Positions 1 to 5,339 of a stretch of DNA of 6,953 nucleotides are shown in pieces. Location: NCBI GenBank assembly GCA_022866185.1, contig JALHUG010000206.1:1-6953 (forward strand). Reading direction: 5' to 3'. Source of the stretch: Dehalococcoidia bacterium (GTDB lineage Bacteria; Chloroflexota; Dehalococcoidia; SM23-28-2). Within the stretch, counting starts at the first letter, position 1. Each line of letters begins with the position of its first letter. The notes under the pieces were generated by a model. That model was not told where the DNA came from, searched no databases, and was given only the letters and a program-made list of their open reading frames with translations. Made by a program: the position numbers and the translations under genes.

Positions 1-1020
1 AAAATCGAACCCATTAGCACCGTCACCGCCACCTTCGCCGACCTCGACTACCCGATGCTGTGGACAGGCGACATCTGGTGGGCCGTGATAGGGGTCGCCG
101 CCGACCTGGCGGCTGGCGAATACGCGGTTCAGGTCATTGAGGACGGGCTGGGAGACCTGCCCAGCGTGTTGCTGGCGGTGATGGAGACTGACTTCCCCGA
201 AGAGCTCATTGAGCTGGCGCCGGAACAGTCGCAGCTTCTGACTGACCCCGCCGCCATCGAGGAGGAACGCCAGCTTCTGGCCTCCACCTACGCCACCGTC
301 ACGCCCGAGCGCCTGTGGTCGGGGCCGTTCGTCCTGCCCGCCGTCGGCCCGACGGGGGACCTGTTCGGCATGCGTCGTAGCTTCAACGGCGGGCCGTTCA
401 GCCAGCACACCGGCGTCGACATCCTGGCTGGGGAGGGCCAGCCGGTGGTGGCGGCCAACAGCGGCCGGGTGGCTTTCGCGGGCGAGCTGCATCTGCGGGG
501 CGGCACCGTGATCATCGACCACGGGGCCGGCGTCTTCAGCGGCTATCACCACCTGTCGCAGTTGCTGGTCGTAGCGGGACAGGATGTGGCTCAGGGGGAG
601 GTCATCGGCGCGGTGGGAGGAACCGGCCTGGCCACGGCCCCTCACCTGCACTGGGAGATAGTGGTGCACGGGGTGCGGGTAGACCCGCTGCCCTGGACGC
701 AAGGGGAGATAGCGCCTGGCCTATCGCTTCAAGTCGCCCAACTCGTGGAGGACGAGGGCGGCAGCCACGATGGCGGCGGTCTCGGCGCGCAGGATGCGCC
801 GGCCGAGGGAGACGGTGCGCACGCCCAGGCGGCGGGCGAGCCGGACCTCCTCGAGCGGGAAGCCACCCTCGGGGCCGATGAACAAGCTGACAGCAGGGAC
901 CGCCAGTTGCTGCGCCGCCGCCAGCACGTCGCCCAGGCTGGCGCCAGTCTCGCCCTCCCAGGGCAGGATGCGCAGGCCAGCGGCGGAGGCGCAGGCCTCG
1001 TCGAACAACAGGGGCGGTGA
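1..1020 (+). CDS. M23 family metallopeptidase (LytM-type), 5'-partial, 3' end probably over-extended
   Basis: Predicted zinc endopeptidase that cuts peptide cross-links of peptidoglycan, acting outside the cytoplasmic membrane. The frame is open from base 1, so the start and any signal peptide lie upstream of the window. Counting from the ATG at 55, residues 1-80 look like a small beta-rich domain such as often precedes M23 domains, and about 90-215 are the peptidase. The zinc-site signature is visible: HTGVD (H118, D122) and HLHWE (H197, H199), with catalytic-type YHH at 164-166. The conserved end of the family, 'GVRVDPLPW', falls at about 690. Beyond it the frame continues to a TGA at 1018-1020 with low-complexity residues, fully antisense to rsmE. 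That tail is probably not genuine: removing one G from the GGGG run at 703-706 gives a TAG at 710-712, just short of the rsmE stop. The family is certain; the 3' end is not. Confidence 0.85.
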   Translation, partial: KIEPISTVTATFADLDYPMLWTGDIWWAVIGVAADLAAGEYAVQVIEDGLGDLPSVLLAVMETDFPEELIELAPEQSQLLTDPAAIEEERQLLASTYATVTPERLWSGPFVLPAVGPTGDLFGMRRSFNGGPFSQHTGVDILAGEGQPVVAANSGRVAFAGELHLRGGTVIIDHGAGVFSGYHHLSQLLVVAGQDVAQGEVIGAVGGTGLATAPHLHWEIVVHGVRVDPLPWTQGEIAPGLSLQVAQLVEDEGGSHDGGGLGAQDAPAEGDGAHAQAAGEPDLLEREATLGADEQADSRDRQLLRRRQHVAQAGASLALPGQDAQASGGGAGLVEQQGR

Positions 1021-1462
1021 TATCTCGGGCAGGCGGCTGCGGCCGCTCTGCTCGGCGGCCTCGACGATGACGCGCCGCCAGCGCTCCAGGCGGGCCGCCG
1101 ACGCCTCCGCGGGTCGAATCACCGAGCGGCTGCTAACGATAGGTACGAAACCGGCCACGCCTAGCTCCGTGCCCTTCTCCAGCACCCAGTCGAAGCGCTG
1201 GCCCTTGATCAGCGCCTGGTAGAGCACAAGCCGAACGCTGGGCTCGCCGGCGCCCTCGCTGGAGGCGATCAGCACGCCCTGCGCTGCCGTGGCGGTCAAG
1301 GCGGTGAGCTCAACCTCGTACTCGCGGCCGCTGTTGTCCAGTGAGGAGCACGTGGTCGCCCACCCGCAGGCGCAACACGCGCGCCATCCTGTGGGCCAGG
1401 TCAGGGCCCAGCCGTGCCTCCTGGCCGACTATCGCTTGCGGGGGAACAAAGAATCGGCGCAC
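721..1462 (-). pseudogene. rsmE: 16S rRNA (uracil(1498)-N3)-methyltransferase RsmE, interrupted by a 1-nt frameshift
   Basis: RsmE methylates N3 of U1498 in 16S rRNA using S-adenosylmethionine (SPOUT class, trefoil-knot fold). The N-terminal part reads from a GTG at 1462, four bases after the prmA stop, beginning VRRFFVPP, the typical family start. It stays in frame to about 1343 (DLAHRMARVLRLRVGD) and then ends early at a TGA near 1310. The rest is in another frame, starting LDNSGREYEVEL at 1341 and running to a TAG at 721. Dropping base 1342 (T on the + strand, an extra A in the gene) joins them into 246 residues, the usual RsmE length. In the joined protein the family motifs are FDWVLEKGTELGV (90-102), the SAM-binding FIGPEGGF (194-201) and the knot LGRRILRAETAA (219-230). 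All are intact, so the lesion is recent or a sequencing error. The C-terminal piece alone (from a TTG at 1299) would lack the N-terminal RNA-binding domain. It is the third gene of the dnaJ-prmA-rsmE operon. Confidence 0.9.
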
Positions 1463-1466
1463 GGGA

Positions 1467-2339
1467 CTAGAGCCTGCGGGCGATGAGGCCACGCCAGTCG
1501 CCATCCGCCAGCGCCCGCTGCTCCATGAAGCCGCTGCGAGCGAGGGCGCTGGATACTCGCTCCGCTGATTCAGCGCTGAAGCCGGCAGCGATGAGCACGC
1601 CGCCCGGCCGCAACACCTCTGCCAAGGCCGAAACCATTTCCACGATGACCGCTGCGCTGATGTTGGCCATCACCAGATCGAAGTTGGCCCTCAGCGCCTC
1701 GTCCAGGCCGCCCTCCCCGACCTGCACCACCGCCTCCAGACCGTTCAGTCGCACGTTCTCGCGGGCCACCGCCGCCGCCTGGGGGTCGATGTCCAGGGCG
1801 AGAACGGAGGTGGCGCCCAGCCTGGCGGCGGCCAGGGCAAGGATGCCGGAGCCTGTGCCCAGGTCGAGGACGTCCATCCCCGGCCGCAGAAGCTCCTCCA
1901 GCGCCCCCAGGCACATGAGCGTTGTGGGGTGCTGGCCGGTGCCGAAGGCCATGCCGGGGTCGAGGCGGATGACCGCCTCGCCCTCTCGCGGGGTGTGCGA
2001 GCGCCACGTTGGGCAGATCACCAAGCGCGCGCTCACCCGCAGAACGGGGAAGAACTCCTTCCAGGCGTGGGCCCAATCTTCTTCGCTCAGCCAGCGGCTA
2101 CGCACCGCCGCCGGCAAGGCGAGGGCAGCCAGCTTTCGGCGCAGGGCTCGCCGCCGTCGGGCGAGGTCACCATCGGCGGGGAGATAGCCCTTGACTACCA
2201 CCGACGCCTCGGCCCCCTCGATGCTCACGCCTCCATAGACGTGGCGACGCAGCACATCGGCCACGGCCTCCTCAGCTTCGGGGGCTGCTTCAACGCTCAG
2301 CTCGAGCCAACGGGCGGGCGACTGTTTTCTCGAGGACAT
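1467..2339 (-). CDS. prmA: Ribosomal protein L11 methyltransferase PrmA
   Basis: Cytoplasmic SAM-dependent class I methyltransferase that trimethylates lysines and the N-terminus of ribosomal protein L11. From the ATG at 2339 it is 290 residues, normal for the family. About 1-95 form the substrate-recognition domain, ending in the hallmark EEDWAHAWKEFF (D88, W89, W93, K94). The catalytic domain follows with FGTGQHPTT (132-140), the SAM-binding loop LDLGTGSG (158-165), the acidic strand end LALDIDP (D183) and the motif IV equivalent FDLVMANI (N226). A TTG at 2345 is in frame and could be used instead, and an in-frame TGA at about 2372 prevents a longer start. No clear Shine-Dalgarno precedes either start, so translation may depend on coupling within the operon. 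The gene lies 63 nt after dnaJ and 4 nt before the rsmE start. The dnaJ-prmA-rsmE order is a known arrangement in Gram-positive-type bacteria and Chloroflexota. Confidence 0.95.
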   Translation of the reverse strand: MSSRKQSPARWLELSVEAAPEAEEAVADVLRRHVYGGVSIEGAEASVVVKGYLPADGDLARRRRALRRKLAALALPAAVRSRWLSEEDWAHAWKEFFPVLRVSARLVICPTWRSHTPREGEAVIRLDPGMAFGTGQHPTTLMCLGALEELLRPGMDVLDLGTGSGILALAAARLGATSVLALDIDPQAAAVARENVRLNGLEAVVQVGEGGLDEALRANFDLVMANISAAVIVEMVSALAEVLRPGGVLIAAGFSAESAERVSSALARSGFMEQRALADGDWRGLIARRL

Positions 2340-2402
2340 GGCCAAACGGCGAAGAGCGATGGGCCTTGTTCAGAGGCGCCTTCCGACCCCCACGAGGAGG
2401 CT

Positions 2403-3524
2403 CTAGCCCAGGGCATCCTTGATCTTGCCCAGCAGGCCTTTGTCGTCCTGGGAGCCTGGTGGCGCCTTCAGGGTATCGTCCAGATACTTCAGCAGACGCT
2501 TTTGCTCAGAGCTGAGGTTGGTGGGGGTAACCACCCGCACTCGCACCATCTCGTCGCCGCGCCCCTGACCGCGCAGGTGGGGCACGCCCCGACCCTTGAG
2601 CACGAAGACGCGTCCGTTCTGGGTGCCCGGCGGGATCTTCAGGCTGTGAGGCCCGTCCAGGGTGGGAACCTGTACCTGCACACCGAGGGCGGCCTGAGCG
2701 ATGTTGATGTCCAGGTCGAAGATGATATCGCTGTTGTCCCGCTGGAACAGCTTGTGCGGCTCCACATGGATGTCAACGTACAGATTGCCCGGCGGGCCGC
2801 CGTTCACGCCGGCGTCGCCCTCGCCTGTGAGCCGCATCTGCGCGCCGTCGTTGACGCCGGCGGGGATCTTGACCTCCAGGTGACGGCTGCGTCGCTGGCG
2901 GCCGCTGCCACGGCACTGCTGGCAGGGTTCGGTGATGATGCGCCCTTCGCCGCCACACTGCTGGCAGACGGCGACGTTGACAAACTGACCAAAGAGGCTG
3001 CGCTGGACACGCCGGACCTCGCCGGTGCCGTCGCAGGCGGGACAGCGGGCTAGCTGGCTGCCGGGCTCGTTCCCCTGACCGCCGCAGCGAGAGCAGAGCT
3101 CGGTGCGGGTGAGATCGAGCTCCCTCTGGCAACCGAAGGCGCCCTCCTCGAAAGCGATGGTCAGGCGAGAGCGGTGGTCGTTGCCGCGGCGGGCCTCTCG
3201 CCGCAGGCGGGTGCCTGTGCCGCCGAAGAAGGCGTCGAAGATGTCGCCGAAGCCGCCGAGGTCGAAGCCATCGAAGGGGCGGCCGGGGTCGAAGCCGCGC
3301 AGTCCATCGTGGCCGAAGCGGTCGTAGGACAGCCGGCGCTCGGGGTCGCAGAGGACCTCATAGGCCTCGTTTATCTCCTTGAAGTGCTCCTCGGCGCCCG
3401 GTTGCTTGTTGCGGTCGGGGTGGTACTGCATAGCCAGCCGGCGGAAGGCTTTCTTGATCTCCTCCCTGCTGGCGTTGCGAGGAACGCCCAGAACATCGTA
3501 GTAGTCGCGCTTCGTCGTTGCCAT
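2403..3524 (-). CDS. dnaJ: Chaperone protein DnaJ (Hsp40, type I)
   Basis: Co-chaperone that delivers unfolded proteins to DnaK and stimulates its ATPase through the J domain. It has 373 residues, the standard full-length type I form. The J domain is at 4-70 with the essential HPD at 35-37. A short Gly/Phe region (about 75-105) carries the DIF element (GFGDIFDAFFGG). The cysteine-rich zinc domain has all four CxxCxGxG-like repeats: C144/C147, C161/C164, C187/C190 and C201/C204, two Zn sites in total. The C-terminal beta-sandwich substrate domains follow, with GDGDAG-like (EGDAG, 235-239) and GRGVPHLRG (311-319) segments, then a dimerisation tail. The ATG at 3524 gives the canonical KRDYYDVLGV N-terminus. 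It heads the dnaJ-prmA-rsmE operon; hrcA, grpE and dnaK are not upstream, where a transposase remnant lies instead. No CIRCE-like or HAIR-like operator is seen in the leader. No Shine-Dalgarno is visible, so the message may be nearly leaderless. Confidence 0.98.
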   Translation of the reverse strand: MATTKRDYYDVLGVPRNASREEIKKAFRRLAMQYHPDRNKQPGAEEHFKEINEAYEVLCDPERRLSYDRFGHDGLRGFDPGRPFDGFDLGGFGDIFDAFFGGTGTRLRREARRGNDHRSRLTIAFEEGAFGCQRELDLTRTELCSRCGGQGNEPGSQLARCPACDGTGEVRRVQRSLFGQFVNVAVCQQCGGEGRIITEPCQQCRGSGRQRRSRHLEVKIPAGVNDGAQMRLTGEGDAGVNGGPPGNLYVDIHVEPHKLFQRDNSDIIFDLDINIAQAALGVQVQVPTLDGPHSLKIPPGTQNGRVFVLKGRGVPHLRGQGRGDEMVRVRVVTPTNLSSEQKRLLKYLDDTLKAPPGSQDDKGLLGKIKDALG

Positions 3525-3538
3525 GAGTATTCATATTC

Positions 3539-3544
3539 ATTCTA
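3539..3544 (-). promoter_or_regulatory. Candidate -10 element for the dnaJ operon
   Basis: On the minus strand this reads TAGAAT (5 of 6 to TATAAT), inside an unusually AT-rich 20-nt leader. Initiation about 7 nt downstream would leave a 5' UTR of only about 7 nt before the dnaJ ATG at 3524. That agrees with the missing Shine-Dalgarno. No good -35 hexamer sits at 16-18 nt, because the upstream DNA is a C-rich tract on this strand, so the call is weak. Confidence 0.3.
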
Positions 3545-3632
3545 ACAGATGTGGGCTGGCAAGGGGGAAGGGGGGTCACCAGAGGGCTCTACATTCTTCA
3601 GTGTGGATACAGTTGAGGTGAGTTAGCGAAAA

Positions 3633-3697
3633 GCACCTGACGTTCCTGTAGCCTTAAGGCAAGCCAGACAGCCAAGGCTAGAAGGGAGGTCAGGTGC
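3633..3697 (+). promoter_or_regulatory. Long hairpin overlapping the transposase RBS and start codon
   Basis: The arm at 3633-3655 begins GCACCTGAC and ends TAGCCTT. The arm at 3674-3697 begins AAGGCTA and ends GTCAGGTGC. The outer 9 bp and inner 7 bp pair perfectly, with a partly matched middle, and the loop is 18 nt (3656-3673), itself with a possible GGC/GCC pair. The 3' arm contains the Shine-Dalgarno AGGGAGGT (3683-3690) and the GTG start (3694). A transcript entering from outside would therefore hide the ribosome binding site. Several insertion sequences use such structures to stop outside transcription from raising transposase levels; that role here is inferred. It might instead be, or include, an IS end. 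Confidence 0.65.
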
Positions 3698-4130
3698 AAG
3701 ACGATGTTATCACCGTTCAGTTGCGGCTGCCCGAGCTGGTAGTGCTGGGAGTGAAGGAGAGGAAAGGCTGGATAGAGGTTGTGGCCCGCTACCGAAGGGA
3801 GGAGGCCGTTTGTCCTAGGTGCGGACTAGGCACCTGGCATGTGCAGCGCAAGAGAGACGCCAAGATCTGGGGGAAGGAGGTGTGGCTGGTGTTGTGGAAG
3901 CGGCGCTTTCGCTGTCGTGTCTGCCGCAAGGTGTTCACGGAGCCCGACCCCCGACTTGTCGGGGCTGGCCGCGGACGACGCGGCGACTACGCCAGAAGGT
4001 GGCCCACCAGGCCAACGAGGCGAGCGTGAGGGCGGTAGCTCACTGGCATGGGGTAAGTGAGAGCCTGGTACAGCGACAGGCTGACCCAAGCGAACGCCGG
4101 CCCGACCTCCATCAACAGGCCACGAGGTAA
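3694..4130 (+). pseudogene. ISL3-type transposase, N-terminal remnant with frameshift
   Basis: The start is a GTG with a strong Shine-Dalgarno (AGGGAGGT, 4-nt spacer). The first frame (to about 3950) encodes an N-terminal zinc-binding domain: CPRC at residues 40-43 and CRVC at 74-77, between them WGKEVWLVLWKRRFRC, and then KVFTEPDP. This is the pattern of the zinc finger of ISL3 (IS204/IS1001/IS1096/IS1165-type) transposases. The continuation lies in another frame from about 3951: RTTRRLRQKVAHQANEAS and then HWHGVSESLVQR, a helix-turn-helix typical of the next ISL3 segment, ending with a TAA at 4128-4130. The shift falls in the C5 run at 3948-3952, where one C lost or two gained would explain it. 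The DDE catalytic domain is missing, so no active transposase can be made even if the frame is repaired. If the first frame is simply translated on, it yields a 111-residue product ending at 4029. Confidence 0.8.
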
Positions 4131-4175
4131 TTGGTTCATGATTGTTGGGTTCTGAACTCCCAGGTTCGCACACAA

Positions 4176-4236
4176 CCCCAGCCTGAAGGCTGGGGCATGG
4201 GGAGGCGAATCCGATGCCCCCGCCTTCAGGCGGGGG
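4176..4236. repeat. REP/BIME-like doublet 1: two opposed palindromes
   Basis: Palindrome A (4176-4195) has 8-bp arms CCCCAGCC and GGCTGGGG around a TGAA loop. Palindrome B (4217-4236) has arms CCCCCGCC and GGCGGGGG around TTCA, which is TGAA on the minus strand. Read in their own orientations both are followed by CAT, so they form a head-to-head pair separated by 21 nt. This matches the architecture of REP pairs (BIMEs). An unrelated imperfect hairpin (TGGGTTC...GAACTCCCA) lies just upstream at about 4145-4162. No REP-associated tyrosine transposase is in the window. Confidence 0.7.
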
Positions 4237-4286
4237 TCGAGAACTAAACCACCAACGGCGAACCAGTGGTGCCACGAGCCTACCTT
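4221..4286. repeat. 66-bp perfect direct repeat, copy 1
   Basis: Identical at all 66 positions to 4438-4503. It starts within the left arm of palindrome B and includes its loop and right arm, then a 48-nt non-palindromic segment starting GAGAACTAAACCACC and ending GAGCCTACCTT. That segment has a possible small stem (ACCAC/GTGGT) and no credible coding capacity. Flanking bases differ on both sides of the two copies, so the duplicated unit has sharp edges. Confidence 0.9.
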
Positions 4287-4290
4287 GCGA

Positions 4291-4343
4291 CCCCAGCGTG
4301 AACGCTGGGGCATCAAACCGACACGATGCCCCAGGCTTAGGGC
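4291..4343. repeat. REP/BIME-like doublet 2: one intact and one decayed palindrome
   Basis: Palindrome C (4291-4310) has arms CCCCAGCG and CGCTGGGG around TGAA and is followed by CAT. Facing it, segment D (about 4328-4343, minus strand) keeps the right half AGCCTGGGG followed by CAT. Its left arm is eroded, so only a GCCC/GGGC stem remains. The C-to-D layout repeats that of doublet 1, with the shared edge CGATGCCCC on the right-hand unit. The compensating change in C (GCG/CGC in place of GCC/GGC) preserves pairing. Confidence 0.65.
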
Positions 4344-4365
4344 GATCAAGAGAATAAGAACACCC

Positions 4366-4416
4366 CTGAGGGTTCAAACCCTCAGCTTTGGGGAAGCTGC
4401 GGGATTTATCCCGCAG
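4366..4416. other. Three abutting hairpins; candidate structured RNA or element end
   Basis: Hairpin 1 (4366-4385) pairs CTGAGGG with CCCTCAG around TTCAAA. Hairpin 2 (4384-4398) pairs AGCTT with AAGCT around TGGGG, sharing two bases with each neighbour. Hairpin 3 (4397-4416) pairs CTGCGGGA with TCCCGCAG around TTTA. There is no unpaired DNA between them, and an AT-rich stretch (GAATTTAAATAG, 4421-4432) follows. Possible roles are an IS200/IS605-type end or guide-RNA-like scaffold, a terminator cluster or another non-coding RNA; none is established. No tnpB or tnpA is present in the window. Confidence 0.45.
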
Positions 4417-4437
4417 AGGTGAATTTAAATAGTTGAA

Positions 4438-4503
4438 CGCCTTCAGGCGGGGGTCGAGAACTAAACCACCAACGGCGAACCAGTGGTGCCACGAGCCTAC
4501 CTT
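4438..4503. repeat. 66-bp perfect direct repeat, copy 2
   Basis: Exact copy of 4221-4286, 151 nt downstream of it. Because the copied unit starts inside the palindrome, this copy keeps only a short CGCC/GGCG stem and is a truncated REP-like unit. Its right edge lies 52 nt before the hydrolase start and abuts the candidate promoter of that gene. Confidence 0.9.
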
Positions 4504-4525
4504 TCTCCAGCGGCAGAAGAGACGC

Positions 4526-4550
4526 TATCATGACAGGCGAGGCAGGTGAT
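4526..4550 (+). promoter_or_regulatory. Candidate -10 box and Shine-Dalgarno for the hydrolase gene
   Basis: TATCAT at 4526-4531 matches TATAAT at 5 of 6 positions. The hexamer 17 nt upstream (TTCTCC, 4503-4508) is a poor -35 that touches the end of repeat copy 2. AGGTGAT at 4544-4550 is an excellent Shine-Dalgarno placed 5 nt before the GTG at 4556. This favours that start over the TTG at 4550, which overlaps the Shine-Dalgarno. The ribosome binding site is convincing; the promoter is tentative. Confidence 0.45.
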
Positions 4551-4555
4551 TGGCA

Positions 4556-5299
4556 GTGAAGAAGTGGCTCCTTCCGGCGGCGGTCCTCCTGGCGGTGATG
4601 ATAGGCGTTCTGGGCCTGGCCTGCGGAGGCGGCGAGAAAGAGGCTCCGACGCCTGCCGCTACAGCCGCGGAGACGCCGGTGCTGCCCCTCCGCGAGGGGC
4701 TCAAGATCGAGACCGAGGACGGGCTGGAGTTGAGCGCTACAAGCTACGGCGCCGGCCCTACGGCTGTAATCCTCGCCCACATGCGCGGCTCCGACCAGCA
4801 GTCTTGGAGCGATACGGCCCGCCGGCTGGCCTCCGGCGGCGACTACACCGTTCTGACGTTTGATTTCCGGGGACACGGCGGCAGCGACGACGGGAACCTT
4901 GGCGACATCGACAAGGATGTGAGGGCAGCGATTCAGTTCATGCGGGCGGACGGCTTTGACAAGATATTCGTCGTCGGCGCCAGCATGGGCGGAACGGCGG
5001 CCCTCGCCGTCGCCTCAGAAGAAGACCTGGCGGGCGTCGTGGCGATCTCCGCTCCAGCTCAGTTCCAGGGCATCGATGCGCTGGCCCGCATCGACCAGGT
5101 AGCAGAGCCGAAGCTGTTCATCGCCGCCAGCGGTGACCATCCTTATGTCGACGACCTAGCAGAGATGTTTGCGAGGGCGGCAGAGCCGAAGGAACGACGA
5201 TTGTTCGATGGCAAGGAGCATGGCACTGCCCTGCTCGGGGGAGACCAGGGCGAGCAGGTTCTCCAGGCGATTGAGCAGTTCCTACAGCAAGCGGATTGA
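4556..5299 (+). CDS. Secreted alpha/beta hydrolase, probable lipoprotein
   Basis: Predicted serine hydrolase of the alpha/beta fold with unknown substrate, 247 residues from the GTG at 4556. The N-terminus is a lipoprotein-type signal: KK, then a hydrophobic run, then LGLAC with Cys at 23. The -3 residue is Gly, slightly off the strict lipobox. A GGGEKEAPTPAAT linker rich in Pro, Thr and Ala follows. The fold is shown by AVILAHMRG (oxyanion-region strand), LTFDFRGHGGSDD, and the nucleophile elbow VVGASMGG with Ser143. The likely acid is Asp194 in AASGDHPYV, and the catalytic His is His222 in KEHGTAL, so the triad is complete. The short length leaves little room for a cap domain, as in dienelactone-hydrolase-like or esterase enzymes. 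It stands alone, reading away from the repeat block and converging on pckA. An esterase/lipase-like activity at the outer membrane face is plausible but unproven. Confidence 0.88.
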   Translation: MKKWLLPAAVLLAVMIGVLGLACGGGEKEAPTPAATAAETPVLPLREGLKIETEDGLELSATSYGAGPTAVILAHMRGSDQQSWSDTARRLASGGDYTVLTFDFRGHGGSDDGNLGDIDKDVRAAIQFMRADGFDKIFVVGASMGGTAALAVASEEDLAGVVAISAPAQFQGIDALARIDQVAEPKLFIAASGDHPYVDDLAEMFARAAEPKERRLFDGKEHGTALLGGDQGEQVLQAIEQFLQQAD

Positions 5300-5322
5300 G
5301 ATGCGCCGTCCGCCACTGCCCT

Positions 5323-5339
5323 GAGGGGCTGCGGCCCTC
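5323..5339. terminator. Weak bidirectional terminator-like hairpin between convergent genes
   Basis: GAGGG (5323-5327) pairs with CCCTC (5335-5339) around a 7-nt loop, inside the 39-nt gap between the hydrolase stop and the pckA stop. Position suits a shared terminator for convergent genes. The stem is only 5 bp and neither strand has a T tract, so it may not act as an intrinsic terminator. Confidence 0.3.

Larger units (their letters stand above)
3633..4130 (+). mobile_element. Remnant of an ISL3-family insertion sequence (left part only)
   Basis: The remnant comprises a long inverted repeat (3633-3697) and the 5' portion of an ISL3-type transposase gene. The gene stops being recognisable at about 4130, right after the HTH region and before the catalytic DDE domain. 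The right end, the rest of the transposase and any target-site duplication are absent, so the element cannot move by itself. Both boundaries are approximate: 3633 is where the inverted repeat starts and 4130 is the last codon of the continuing frame. It separates dnaJ from the palindrome-rich block. Assignment to ISL3 rests on the zinc-finger plus HTH organisation of the protein, not on recognised terminal repeats. Confidence 0.7.

Noticed and set aside
1570..2076. A 168-codon minus-strand ORF in a second frame within prmA
   Set aside because: Gly/Arg/Pro-rich out-of-frame translation of prmA with no independent signal.
1929..3053. A 374-codon + strand ORF opposite prmA and dnaJ
   Set aside because: Antisense to two convincingly identified genes and the gap between them; no domain or start signal supports it.
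3525..3632. CIRCE or HAIR heat-shock operator upstream of dnaJ
   Set aside because: No TTAGCACTC/GAGTGCTAA pair and no CTTGAGT/ACTCAAG pair is present; only loose GAAT repeats are seen.
3826..4377. Minus-strand ORFs across the palindrome block, including repeated residues such as RLVAPLVRRWW
   Set aside because: The repeated peptide is the translation of the 66-bp DNA repeat and the palindromes; low-complexity, Pro/Gly/Arg-rich, without a ribosome binding site.
4366..4385. GGGTTCAAACCC resembling a tRNA T-arm
   Set aside because: With a standard 7-nt T loop the stem does not pair properly, and no anticodon arm, D arm or acceptor stem surrounds it; it pairs better as a plain hairpin.
4176..4503. 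Possible CRISPR array
   Set aside because: There are only two copies of the long repeat, 151 nt apart, and the short palindromes are in alternating orientation with unequal spacing; no cas genes.
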